A stretch of DNA of 64,000 bases from Paragorgia papillata. Lineage: Eukaryota; Cnidaria; Anthozoa; Scleralcyonacea; Coralliidae. The DNA lies in the NCBI GenBank assembly GCA_035771165.1, contig JAWNZC010000106.1, forward strand, positions 248,001 through 312,000, written 5' to 3'. Of the stretch, positions 50,829 to 61,065 are shown one piece after another. The position numbers and the translations under genes are program-made. Position 1 is the stretch's first letter, and every line of letters starts with the position of its first letter. The notes beneath the pieces are model-generated. The model did not search any database, was not told the origin of the DNA, and was given only the letters and a program-made list of their open reading frames with translations.

Positions 50829-51029
50829 TTAGGGTTGGTCTGGCTGGGGTATGTTTGGACTTTCCAATTTTGGTGTCTCTTTCATCCATTGTTTGGCCTC
50901 TGCTCCTCCATCAACTTCAACATTTGCATAGTGGTTTTTTGCATAGTCTGTTTGGTCCAATCGGTGGTTTTTCTGTTCTCGTAATTTTTGTCGAAGTTTG
51001 GTTTTCAATAGTTCTTTGTTTGGATTCAT
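50829..51029 (-). CDS. Small basic protein at the right end (66 aa)
   Basis: The minus-strand ATG at 51029 follows AAATAAGA, the same context as the 32026 gene. The N-terminal half is basic and helical (KELLKTKLRQKLREQKNHRL) and the C-terminus is Pro-rich (SPNIPQPDQP). It reads inward from the right terminal repeat, mirroring the first gene at the left end. Function unknown; a DNA-binding role is possible. Confidence 0.5.
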   Translation of the reverse strand: MNPNKELLKTKLRQKLREQKNHRLDQTDYAKNHYANVEVDGGAEAKQWMKETPKLESPNIPQPDQP

Positions 51030-51082
51030 TCTTATTTTTTTTTAAATTTTTTAAAATCTAAGAACGATTCAAAAACTTGGCA

Positions 51083-51351
51083 ACCATTTTGAAAATGTCC
51101 CAAAAACCCCAAAAACCCCAAGTCCCAAAAACTTGGCAACCATTTTGCAACATGTCCCAGGATCGGAGATCAAAAATTCCAAGGAGGGGGTCGCAAACCT
51201 TTTTAGAAGGGGGTGGGTAAGCTTTTCAAAACCTTTTTAGAAGGGGGTGGGTAAGCTTTTCAAAACCTTTTTAGAAGGGGGTGGGTAAGCTTTTCAAAAC
51301 CTTTTTGGCGGCCATTACACTATGTCCCAGGATCGGCCTTTTGACACTACT
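51083..51351 (-). repeat. Polinton right terminal inverted repeat
   Basis: Reverse complement of 31467-31735 over ~269 bp. The only clear difference is in the G/T run near 51110 (left 31705-31715). It carries the same three 34-bp direct repeats. Confidence 0.95.
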
Positions 51352-51357
51352 TACTAT
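51352..51357. repeat. Polinton target-site duplication, right copy (TACTAT)
   Basis: Perfect match to 31461-31466, immediately outside the terminal repeat. Confidence 0.95.
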
Positions 51358-52054
51358 AACCTAATGTCTACATGTATGTGCATGTACAGTATATCTAACT
51401 AATACGATATCAATTTTATTATTTGCTGCTTTAAGCCTTCTAATCCTTGACTATCAAACTGTTGAATAACTTTATCAAGAATTCTAAGTGTCCAGGAATG
51501 ATCTTTGTAAACAGTCACTGACTTTGTTATCATGGGATCCTTGGCACAGTCTTTCTTTCTTTGTTGCAAGTAAACAACTCTTAAAGATTCTTCATCGCCT
51601 TTCACTAATGTCCAACCAAAAGGAAGACCAACGCTATTAATGGTGTTAACTAAGTCTTTAAGGATATGTGGTTGGATAACTGTTTATAGGTGCAGCAAGT
51701 GGTTGACATCTGTTGTTGTGTCCAGTGCAATTGCTGTTGGTATTATTCAAATAAGCTTGTTCTGTCATTAAGTATTTCACCCATTGAAACTGGTACCAAG
51801 ACAGGGGGACTGTCTCTGTCTGAAAAAGGATAAACATTAAAAGCAATTTCATTTAATGTACCAAAATTGAATTTTTTTTATTGTCTGGATAGTCATCATT
51901 AAGGTATTATACTATACCTAGTAACATTGCTATAAAGTAATAGTATAAACCAACTAGTGGGCTATTGTGCACCTCATTGACAGTGACTATCTACGAATAG
52001 AACTTTAGAATATGGATGCCATACATGTACATTGTACATCCTGTATGTGTGTGA

Positions 52055-52068
<14 letters not shown>
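51358..52068 (+). repeat. Long inverted repeat, left arm, inner part
   Basis: Continues the left arm after the Polinton. It matches the reverse complement of 52090-52567, apart from a left-arm-only insert of ~230 bp at roughly 51775-52007. The arm ends at an (AT)n tract. Confidence 0.85.
51399..51605 (-). pseudogene. ORF shared by both arms (68 codons), unknown
   Basis: A short frame with GDEESLRVVYLQQRKKD and YKDHSWTLRILDKVIQQF, repeated almost exactly at 52320-52526 on the plus strand. It is protein-like, but no family is recognised. Probably the last exon or a relic of a gene within the inverted repeat. Confidence 0.4.

Positions 52069-52092
<24 letters not shown>
52061..52092. repeat. 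(AT)n microsatellite at the palindrome centre
   Basis: CTATATATATATAT... followed by AGAGAGAGACACACAC. It marks the axis of the long inverted repeat. Confidence 0.85.
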
Positions 52093-52095
<3 letters not shown>

Positions 52096-53375
52096 GAGAG
52101 AGAGACACACACTCGCACACATACAGAACGTACATGTATGGCATCCATATTCTAAAGTGACAGAACAAGCTTATTTGAATAATACCAACAGCAATTGCAC
52201 TGGACACAACAACAGATGTCAACCACTTGCTGCACCTATAAACAGTTATCCAACCACAAATCCTTAAAGACTTAGTTAACACCATTAATAGCGTTGGTCT
52301 TCCTTTTGGTTGGACATTAGTGAAAGGCGATGAAGAATCTTTAAGAGTTGTTTACTTGCAACAAAGAAAGAAAGACTGTGCCAAGGATCCCATGATAACA
52401 AAGTTAGTGACTGTTTACAAAGATCATTCCTGGACACTTAGAATTCTTGATAAAGTTATTCAACAGTTTGATAGTCAAGGATTAGAAGGCTTAAAGCAGC
52501 AAATAATAAAATTGATATCGTATTAGTTAGATATACTGTACATGCACATACATGTAGACATTAGGTTATAGTAGATTACATATGTAACATATTATGCTGG
52601 TTTACAAATAAAGTCAGTTTTGCAAACTGTGCACACAAGATTCTGAGGCAAGGGTTAGTCTTGACTGCAAGCATAGACAATCCAGAAGACAAAATATTCT
52701 GGATTTTCTATGCTGCGAGCTTCGACAATAACAATGGCGATGATGTCCTACTCGTGAGACCAATGAGCATTTTTGTCAAATAGGCGAGTAAACTGATGTA
52801 AAATTACCGACAGTTTTGTAGATATTCCACTTGGGATTCCAAATATTGCGACCAAAAAGCACAAAACATGTTTATTTTTTAGTTACAGGGTTAGTTTTGA
52901 CTGCATGTTTCGGAAATGATTGTTACATGCGCCATTTTAACAATGACAACATCAAAAGTCTGCAATTTAACTCGCTATTTAATGAAAATACAGAAATAAT
53001 CGAATGTACTTACCTTTAAATTATTAGTCGCTCCACGAATACAGTTTCGGCAAGTCTCTATTTCAAAATAATTTCCATAAACTGCGCGCAGATCGAAGAT
53101 TATCTGTCCTTTTTATTTTGGTGGATTGTCTTATGGTCTGACTTCCGTTCCGACTGTGACGTAGCTCTATCAATTAGAGCCCAGGCCCAAGACAAACGGT
53201 TAACTTTCAAAATGGGGCGATTTGGGCTGATTTGGCCAACTTCGGAGCGCTGTCAATGGGAGGGGATTTAATATTTTTGAGAAAAAATTTCGGGAAACAT
53301 TTTCTTTTAACCTAAATTATTTAAATATGTAAAGACCCCACAGGCCATAGAGGCACTTTAAGTTTTACTCCATAC
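52090..53375 (-). repeat. Long inverted repeat, right arm (with intact empty site)
   Basis: Matches the left arm in inverted orientation (51358-52068 and 30700-31466). At 52568-52573 it carries the single uninterrupted target (reverse TACTAT), proving what the Polinton split. There are differing segments near 52580 and 53115-53250. Confidence 0.85.
52320..52526 (+). pseudogene. ORF shared by both arms, right-arm copy
   Basis: Same 68-codon frame as 51399-51605 with one residue difference (K[LS]VTVYKDHSW). The frame is also open upstream (INSVGLPFGWTLVKGDEES), hinting at a longer exon start. Unknown family. Confidence 0.4.
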
Positions 53376-53948
53376 ATTGAATCCAATGAATCAAAATGTG
53401 CCTGCAAGTGGCGCTCGCGCATTTTAACAAGGCCTGCCCAGCCAGTCGACAGCATCCAAGGTAAAACTACCTGAATTGGAGTTAAAGCATGTCCACATGA
53501 ATTCTCCTATAAATCTTCCCCAAGTAGTCGATATCAATAATTTAAAGGGACTCAGGGAAACTGCATGACGAAGTTGAAAGTCATATGAGGGGGTTGAAAT
53601 CCCTGGAAGTAAACTCTGGGTAGTACAGAATAATCCTTTTATCTGTAAGTACTAATAATCTTTTTATCGAGGTAGAAAGCCTGGCATTACCACATAGCAT
53701 TTATGGAAAAAACTTTGCACTAACAGTGGCAAGTCAAAATATTATAACTTACCTCGTACATGTTTTAGGCAAACTTTAGTAAGTTTACCTCGATTTGACT
53801 CGGGTACGAGGGGTATTATTATTATATTTTATTAAATACTCCCCAAAGGGCTTTTCAGTATCTAATTACACGTTAAAACTAAATATAATAAACTAATATA
53901 CAAAATTATACTATTATTATTACAATCAATCCAGTCATGAAAAATTAA
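53376..53948. other. Intergenic, no supported feature
   Basis: Mixed-composition DNA without convincing frames or repeats. Confidence 0.4.
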
Positions 53949-54690
53949 TTAACTAGGGGTATCTAAAAAATCTTTTAATATCTTATTAAAATGAATAAGA
54001 TTTTCACTGTTCTTAATGCTGTCCGGAAGCTCATTCCACAGAACCACTGCCCGATATAAAAATGTTCGTCGACCAGAAGCTGATTTATAGATTGGAATAT
54101 CTAGTTTATTGTTATATCTTGTGTTGGCGTTGTGTATTTCTGATCTTGTTACGAATTTGTCACACAAGTATGATGGCGCCAATCCGTTCATGCATTTAAA
54201 TGCCATTACAGCACCCCTGAACTTTAACATATAGCTTATTGGAAGCCAGCATAGCTGCCGAAGAACTGGTGTCACATGGTCATATTTTCTTGTACCTGTA
54301 ACAATACGCGCTGCAAAATTCTGTACACTTTGTAGCTGAGCAATGTTTCTTTTAGACGTATTTGACCAAACAGAAGAACAATAATACAATTTACTAAAAA
54401 TTAAAGCATTTATGATATAATCTAAAATATGTTTCACTCTGTTAATCTGGCATAAACTGGCGATGCAGGTTGAAACAACATTGGAGATATGTTTGTTGTA
54501 GCTCAAGCCTGAGTCCATGATAACCCCTAAATGTTTGGCAAAAGGAACCGGAGTTATTTTCCTACCAAGAACAGTTATATGGAAGTCTTTCGGCACTCGC
54601 TTCAGCATCTGAGGTGTACCCAATAGGAGCAGCTTGGTCTTTGTTGGATTAATTAGTAAACTGTTAGAACAGCACCAGGCTATCGCCTAG
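53949..54690 (-). mobile_element. 3' end of a LINE (RT C-terminal region)
   Basis: The frame reads LVVLWNELPDSIKN-like C-terminal blocks (AVVLWNELPDSIKN), plus LCQINRVKHILDY, LYYCSSVWSNTSKRN, LQSVQNFAARIVTG and LRQLCWLPISYMLKF, the thumb/C-terminal part of CR1/L2/RTE-like ORF2. A further stretch (SLLINPTKTKLLLLGTPQML) extends in frame to about 54690. It is 5' truncated before the catalytic motifs and ends at the stop 53949. Confidence 0.75.
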
Positions 54691-54737
54691 TGTTTTAAAT
54701 CCGATAAAGCCCTCCTCCGCCGTTTTTAAATATTACA

Positions 54738-54844
54738 TTAAGATTTAATGCTGTGTCGCTACTCCGAGTTTCACGCTTTCGCGATCTTCAGGCAAGATCG
54801 CGAAAGCGTGAAACTCGGAGTAGCGACACATCATTAAATCTTAA
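54738..54844. repeat. Long near-perfect hairpin (~50-bp arms)
   Basis: TTAAGATTTAAT and a following block with CGCTACTCCGAGTTTCACGC fold back on their complement around a ~4-base loop (CAGG). Arm identity is nearly complete. It is a young fold-back or MITE-like element, or a hairpin-forming remnant. Confidence 0.85.
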
Positions 54845-55266
54845 TTATACTTCGCTCTACCTATAATGGTACTGAGCGCTCTAGAACCTTGCGCCTTTTT
54901 GTTACAAACACACTTACTGGTATATATTTATTCTTCCTTCTTTCTTTTTCCCAGTTCGAAACAAAGCCACGATACTGAAATTACGGCTGGAGTCTACTTC
55001 ACGATCCCATGACTCTGTGCTTTCTTGGACTACTCATCGGGAGGTCAAGTGGTGGGACATTGACTCGTCTCTTAGCATCACCCTGAGCCAAGGGTGGATC
55101 CACACCATTTAGACTGAAATCAAGTTTTTTTTGCCCAGAAAAAATAAAACCTAGACGGGAGTGGAACAGTTTTCTGAAGGCTATTCCATTTAATAGCCGT
55201 ACCCCCCATACAGGGATTCGCGATTTCCAACAGCGACCCCTGAGGAATTCTTGTCTTAAAGCAGTT

Positions 55267-55408
55267 AAGCCCGTTTTCCACTAGGCGACTTTTTTCGCGC
55301 GAAGCGACATTTTTCTTTGTCTTTTGACATTAGTTCCGCCCGAGAGCTCACAATAAAAATTAAAATGTCGCTTTGCGCGAAAAAAGTCGCCCAGTGGAAA
55401 ATGGGCTT
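55267..55408. mobile_element. Short fold-back/MITE-like element (142 bp)
   Basis: The left end AAGCCCGTTTTCCACTAGGC, then GACTTTTTTCGCGCG, is mirrored at the right end by CGCGAAAAAAGTCGCCCAG, then TGGAAAATGGGCTT. Arms are ~47 bp around a ~45-bp core. No coding potential. No clear target duplication could be set. Confidence 0.75.
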
Positions 55409-55409
55409 G

Positions 55410-56434
55410 ACGCTCGCCTTTGGCTCGAGTTTGTATATCAGATAAAGATCGGCTGTTCATGCTTTATCTTTTGCATAAAGCGCTAAAAAACGAATCTACT
55501 ATAAGGGATTGATTTTCAGAATGAATGACTTCTTACCGTTTTGTCCTCCTTCAGTCATAATCTACTCGTTTCACTCGTATATAACTCACGAATGCTGGTA
55601 ATTCACATCGAATCTCACCTTTGGAACAGAAGTCAAGATACGACAGAATTAGTTCTGGTTAATGAGGCGTATCCTTTTTATAACGTCAACATATTAAGAC
55701 CAACGTATAATTTCAACATAATCCTATAAGACAAACGTATTACGTCAACATAATCCTATAAGACAAACATATTCCAGTAAAATCATAGTACAATTCAAAT
55801 ATTACCAATAATGTCAATTCAATCTTACAATTATTCACCGAACTTACAAATAAAAGTCACTCCTAGTAACTGTGGTCTGATCTAACAAGGTTGTCTTTAC
55901 TTCGAAAAAGTTCCTCCACCTTCGCTAATTTTCACACAATACGCGAGATACTTTTGTTTTTTAAAATGATATTTAGAACGTCTAATATCAAATGACGAGA
56001 CGAGGTTCATGAATTAAATGATATTTGAAACGTAAAATATAGTGGGATGAAAATCGCTGTTTCCGCATGCTAGCGATTACAAACTATTAGCATGGTATTT
56101 TGGCATGTTAGTGATTAAATGTTCCCTCAAGCCTCGGGAGGGTTCGTGGAAGTCCCTCGGGCCTACGGCTCTCGGGACTTCCACAAACCCTCCCTCGGCA
56201 TTCGGGGACATTTAATCACTAACATCCCTCAATGCCATACTATTACTTATAAAAAACATGTCAAATCTTTGTTCAGCATTATAGGCCATAGCTATAGATC
56301 ATAAGGTGGTTTTATTTTCTATCTTATGGTGGCGAGAACAGTGTTGTATGTCTTGCTTCCGAGGATATTCTGTTTTTACACCAGATGAAGTTCGTCTGAT
56401 CGGCTCATCATTTGATAATTGGGCATCGATAATT
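55410..56434. other. Intergenic DNA with a hairpin at 56107-56223
   Basis: The block GTTAGTGATTAAATGT at 56107 pairs with ACATTTAATCACTAAC ending at 56223. Inside are the further pair GGAAGTCCCTCGGGCC and GGACTTCC, and CGGGAGGGTTCGTGG with CCACAAACCCTCC. AT-rich repeat words (TCCTATAAGACAAACGTATT, near 55722 and 55752) occur upstream. No gene. Confidence 0.55.
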
Positions 56435-57720
56435 TCAGTTAAAGCCGGGAAATAAAATACGTCCGCATTTTCTTCTTATCTTCTGCATTTTCAAACGTGA
56501 GCAACGTCTTCGACGAAATATTAAAATCTTGGCGTTGACATCTTTCTTGGAGATATAATGCATATAATCCCGAATCAACCAGATTTTTGCGTTACCATAA
56601 AGGTGGCACTTGTTTAAATCGGATATATAACCTATAGAGAAACAATGCCGATTTTCAAAACATCTGGAAATACAAGATGTCTCTGAACCTGCCAACGTCT
56701 CCATAGGATTTAAGAGGTAATAATGATTTATTGTGATACCAACGGGGACAGATTCTTCACAAGTATTAACAGTTCCATCATATAGTAGTTGTTGACAATA
56801 TGACTTTTCAATCCCAACTAGCTTCTTTCTTATTAAATCATAATTTATCCCAGTATCTTCCATGAAAACTTTTGTAAATAAATTGGAGATGGGTTCAATT
56901 TTATATTCCATTGGTACCGGGTTTTCTTTGACTGATGATGCCCAGTATGTGGCGTCACCATTTATTGGCGGAGCTGCCCCATCCGTAATCGTTGTCGTTT
57001 CAACTTCTTTGGAAAATTGCGAGGCTGCTTATCTTTGACTTTTGTCCAAACTGAATCCTGAACTGACGCTGATCAAGCCGGAATAGCTTTCCTGCACTGA
57101 AACACTGATATCACGCGAAGAGACTGTTTTGTAAGATTGGGAACTCATACTATGCAGCTTTGTAAACCGCGCTCCAAATACCACACTTGTTGGAAAATGT
57201 GTCCCATAATACTTTACAAATGCGAATAAGTTAGCTTTTGAATTGTTTCTTTCTAATGCTTTTGCCCAGCGCTAAAAACCCGGATGTAAGGGTGGAGGAA
57301 GGATCAATTTCACTGAAATAGTTAAGAACATTTTGCCCAAGATGTAATGTACACCTTCTCTCCCGACGAGACTTCAGACGAGGTTTTCTTGTAACTCGAG
57401 CTAGCAGAGAAACTGAATGCACCAAACCCACCACTAGCTTGCACTGAGACGGAGAGAGATGTATGATCGTGGAAGAGAACGATGTCACACATGATACATC
57501 CGGGATAACTAATAAGCCTTTTGGAACACTGTAGTGACAATCAGCCGTCTGTTGATTGTCACTGTAATCAGTGGAAAAAATTTCATGAGTGAGACCAGGA
57601 TCGTGACCATTGGAATTGGGATAACCTTTGATGATATTATAACGAGCATAGTGTAATCTAGGTCTGGGAAGGTATTTCTGAGATTTGTATTTCCGCTCTG
57701 GAGCTTTTGCCACTGTCGAA
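56435..57720 (-). pseudogene. MACPF (perforin-like) gene, disrupted, with C-terminal Cys domain
   Basis: Reading right to left, the signatures of a membrane-attack-complex/perforin protein appear in order but in different frames: GYNILKG-like [13 protein letters not shown] near 57640, a beta-rich [12 protein letters not shown] block near 57400, KYYGTHF near 57190, and WASSVKENPVPMEY with IEPISNLF near 56900. A Cys-rich segment (SETSCISRCFENRHCF) follows, reminiscent of PAN/apple domains. I count frame changes near 57470, 57330 and 57230 and an in-frame TAA near 57030, so this copy is broken unless introns account for some. MACPF proteins make oligomeric pores; in cnidarians some are immune factors and some venom toxins. 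Start and promoter are not identified; an AT microsatellite adjoins upstream. Confidence 0.7.
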
Positions 57721-57749
57721 TTGTTTTTGTGCCTATAAAATGTTGTAAA

Positions 57750-57765
57750 TATATATATGTATATA

Positions 57766-57818
<53 letters not shown>

Positions 57819-57880
57819 GTATATATATATGTATATATATATATGTATATATATATATATGTATATATGTATATATATGT
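57750..57880. repeat. (TA)n/(TATG)n microsatellite
   Basis: About 130 bases of TATATATG variants. Frames through it are artefacts. Confidence 0.9.
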
Positions 57881-57957
57881 TGACCATGTAGCTCAGTTGG
57901 TTAAGAGCGCCGTTCTAGGATCACGGAAGTCGCGGGTTCGATTCCCCAGCCGTGGTT
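57881..57957 (+). repeat. tRNA-like sequence (SINE head or decayed tRNA)
   Basis: A-box-like GTAGCTCAGTTGGTTAAGAG and B-box-like GGGTTCGATTCCCC are well preserved. The anticodon arm reads CCGTT-CTAGGAT-CACGG (possible AGG), and the acceptor pairs partly (ACCATG with CGTGGT). The base count between acceptor and D stem is one short and the T stem is imperfect, so a working tRNA is unlikely. It could be a tRNA-derived SINE. Confidence 0.5.
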
Positions 57958-58196
57958 TTTCTGTCGCCACGGTGTGCAGGGTTTACAAAGTTTGCCTGAA
58001 GAAGTTCTCCTTTCATCTCATCATAATATATCCAGGCATGGTAAATAGACTTTAACTTCGCATATGCATATCATAGTATTTAAATAATTATACACTTGCA
58101 ACATGTTAAACAAAACATGTGAAGTACATTTCGTATACGAATTTCAGCCACTTATATAGAAACCTTATGGTGTCTTGTGGAGGTAAATAGATTTTT

Positions 58197-58310
58197 ACTC
58201 GGGCTACCAGCGCCAACGAGTCTACATTCGGGCTTTGTTACTATTTTTTTGTCCGTACGAATTTGCAGAATTGCGTGATCTCGTACCCAGGCGCGCGAAG
58301 AATAGTTGCG
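58197..58310 (+). repeat. Repeat end of the ACTCGGGCTACC family, copy 3
   Basis: ACTCGGGCTACCAGCG, then ACGAGTCTACATTCGGGC and GTTACTATTTTTTT repeat the block order of 10967 in the same orientation, with moderate divergence. Confidence 0.5.
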
Positions 58311-58319
58311 CTGCGAAGT

Positions 58320-59440
58320 ATGTTGCGAGTTTTTCTCGCGTTTTTTGCGAGTTGGTGTGGTAATTTGATTTCCGCAATATTTCATCGTATTGCTGCCAGG
58401 CAACTTCGAGACGGTTTTACTTGATCAGTTATGTGGCTGACACTTTCTTCGTGGACTCGTGGTAATAATGCTCACAATGCTTACGATGGTCTTCGATCTC
58501 AAAGAGATTCTTATGAAATATATCAATATCAATGCCAAAAATTTACTTATGAATGCCAAACTCAACGTATGAAATTTATACTGTACTCATCACCACATTC
58601 AGCCCGTCAGCCGCAGATTCAGAATTGTGAAGCTGTCACAGATTCAGCACAAGACCTGTTATTTAATACAAATAAAATCGCAAATTTCTCTTAATAAAAA
58701 CACATATGCATTCAATATTGTCTATGTTCATCGTTCAATAAAATCAAGGCAATGGACCTTAATAAAATCAATCGGCAATGGACCTTGCAAAAATTTATCC
58801 AAATAAACAATTTTAAATTAAAGTTTTTAATTGTGTTTGCATTTTGCTATTGCGCATTCTTTCACCTTAAAATAAAGTAACTTGTTAATTTTACAGTAAT
58901 CCTCATGTTCGCCACTGTATAAATTAGTAGTAGGAAACCTTGTTCGAAAACCTCCACAACTGTTAATAAGTAACTTATATACCTCGAACTTAAACTATAA
59001 AAATATATGACTTATATCCGCGTTCTCGGTATATAAAACTCTTACTTATAGTCAATGTGCCTAAGTGCTTGTTTAATTCTTTCTCGCTTTAAAAATTAAT
59101 TAATTTTTTGTAAAAAGTGAGATTGACGACCTTCACTTTGTCGTTCACCCCACTTCACAACATATCTGTCGTGTAAGCTTGAGTCTTCTGAAGCAAAGAA
59201 GAAACCACAAGAAGAAGCTTGATGATCTGATTCTGAATCACAATCTTTTGCGTCAGTACCAGAAAATGAAGTAAATGTGATACGTACTTTTCGGGATATT
59301 GAGGTCCAAAGTTGCCCTTTTGGCATAGTTTAACTTTACAAAATAGGGAAAGAATGGGATGGAATATATGGTGCAGATGATGTATGCAGGTGGACAATTA
59401 ACTCACCCTAACGGAGACCTTGATAATTGAATTCAATAAT
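58320..59440. other. Intergenic; one weak ORF
   Basis: A plus-strand frame at 58431-58694 begins at an ATG and has a Tyr/Gln-rich protein-like middle (YEIYQYQCQKFTYECQ), but no family is recognised. The remainder is AT-rich. Confidence 0.3.
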
Positions 59441-59640
59441 TGTTTATTATTATACATTTTCAGTAAAGTACCCAACTAATAAAACTGTCTAAACAAAACA
59501 GCAGGGAAATCTGTTACCGCTATGAGATCGTCTGTGGGGAAATTTTGGAAATGTGATGAAGGTATGGCAACCAAGATATCTTCAAGATTCACAAACAATC
59601 TGTCGGTGAACCATACTCTTAAAGTATGTCAATCAATTAG
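59440..59640 (+). repeat. Repeat family R1, partial copy 3
   Basis: The segment TTATTATACATTTTCAGT through GAGATCGTCTGTGGGGAAAT and AAAGTATGTCAATCAATTAG matches the 3' part of R1 copies 1 and 2 (22320-22500, 29100-29300), including a preserved ATG at 59522 within ATGAGATCGTCTGTGG. Confidence 0.75.
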
Positions 59641-59644
59641 GGAA

Positions 59645-60260
59645 ATGAAACATAAATTGGGGGGTGAAATGACCGGTTACCGTCGTGAATATCAACTTGA
59701 AAATGAAGCCAATGTTTCTCCATTTGTTTGGATTTTAGACGCACCTTTCACACAAAACGATTTGATACACGAATCACGTACGTCCTGGGTTAACCATACC
59801 TGGAAAATATGTCTCCTCTTTTCCCTTAAGCTTCCGGTTGGCCCTCCTTGTGATATTTTTTTATCCATTTCATCATTCTCTTAAATACTACCGGGAAAGT
59901 GTCTTTATCCTTCAAATCTTTTTTTGTAATACCACACGTCTTCACAGCTACACATTTAAAGACAAAATGTTTCATTTTAAAACCTCGCTTGAAGATCAAA
60001 ACCTCGCGTAGTGCAGTCAATGCAGCATTTGCAATAGTACTGACTCGATTAAGCTTCTTCGAATTAACAATTAATCGCCAAAGGCGACGTGATTACAAGC
60101 CTGTATTCACTGCAAATTCAAAATTTTTACTATTTGTAGCAAATAGATAGATACAAAATAATCCGAAATAACTTGAAATGATTCAATATCATGGCGAAGA
60201 TGGGGAAATTGAGAATAGAGAAGAGTGGTTGTGGTTGGGGTGCTATTTATCCTTTCTATA
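59645..60260 (+). repeat. ~0.6-kb duplicated segment, copy 1
   Basis: Matches 61560-62175 at about 90 percent by eye (for example CCGTCGTGAATATCAACTTG, ACGAATCACGTACGTCCTGG, ATCGCCAAAGGCGACGTGAT). On the minus strand a frame with MEKHWLHFQVDIHDGNRSF and another with KRMMKWIKKYHKEGQPEA look protein-like, so this may be a duplicated exon region; not recognised. Confidence 0.75.
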
Positions 60261-61060
60261 TGGAATACAGTATATAACGAATTTCCGCTAACGTAACTAA
60301 AGCTAAATATTTATGGATACCTTTTATGATCAAGATCTCCTTTTGCCCAGAAAAGAAGTCAGTCTGATAATTAAAAAGAAAAAAGCAAATTTAGTATCCG
60401 TCATATTTTCACAATGCATTATACATCATACAATTTCCAATTTCCAAAAAGCGAATTTTATTCTATTACTTGCGAATAGGTTCAAAGTGCTCTCCTGGAA
60501 ATGGGATGTATTTAAAGCAGTGTCATTAACTTACCTTCGACTATTCTTTCTTTTCCGGCCCGAAATGAACTTAATCTGCTGGGAAAAAATGGACATTAAT
60601 GGACATTTTTAAGGAACGGTCCTTTCTAAGGGGCTAAAAGGTGCCCATCGCTGTGGTTAGCCCGCATAAAACACGAAAGTGATCTCACTTGATCGCTACT
60701 TCGACAGGACGATGAAATATGTGAATGTGAGTTTTGCACGGTTATGTTACGGTTAAAAAAACAATGCACTTTTGGTAATAATCAGTTGTCAGCTCCAAAA
60801 GAAGAGAGTAGAAAACAATTAAAAGTCAGCATGGTCATAACTGTCAAAAACATGTCATCGTGCATGTTTTGTTTGTGTGCATTAAAATTTTGTTGGCATG
60901 TCAAAAATATCTAATCGCTAAACTGCAGCCTACCTCCTCTGGAACTTCAACCGACAAAAACGTCCTCCGGAGTAAACCCCGACAGGATCGAACCTAGATC
61001 TGTAAAAACAAAGACAAGATGATTGTCTGGTGCACAGATATTACAGATTCCATACAAGTG
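60261..61060. other. Intergenic, no supported gene
   Basis: Contains two copies (near 60345 and 60550) of the short module GGCCCGAAAT...CTTAATCTG-like seen also at 24-30 kb. No other feature. Confidence 0.35.
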
Positions 61061-61065
61061 AAGAC

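Larger units (their letters stand above)
31467..51351. mobile_element. Complete Polinton/Maverick element, 19,885 bp
   Basis: Ends are AG...CT with ~269-bp inverted repeats, a 6-bp target duplication, and the diagnostic gene set: protein-primed DNA polymerase B, rve integrase, FtsK/A32 ATPase, PY-type major capsid and PX-type penton. About 22 ORFs of more than 55 codons are all open, most separated by under 100 bp. Two genes in the middle (39496-41364) and one at the right end run on the minus strand; the rest run on plus. The terminal repeats are almost identical, so the insertion is young and may be functional. Base use is A-rich on the coding strand (codons ending A/T, CCA, ACA, AAA), unlike the flanks. 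I recognise no adenain-like protease and no helicase. Confidence 0.97.

Noticed and set aside
50703..50984. Plus-strand ORF downstream of the polymerase
   Set aside because: Hydrophobic, low-complexity frame opposite the better-supported minus-strand gene at 50829-51029, and no ATAA start signal.
31467..51351. Free viral contig or contamination instead of a chromosomal element
   Set aside because: Perfect 6-bp duplication, continuous host repeat on both sides and the empty homologous site show a genuine insertion.
57231..57887. A 218-codon minus-strand frame beginning in the TA microsatellite
   Set aside because: Its first ~50 codons are alternating Ile/Tyr from (TA)n; only the later part is MACPF coding, annotated as such.
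57881..57957. Functional tRNA-Pro(AGG)
   Set aside because: One base short between acceptor and D stem, imperfect T stem; better as a tRNA-like repeat.
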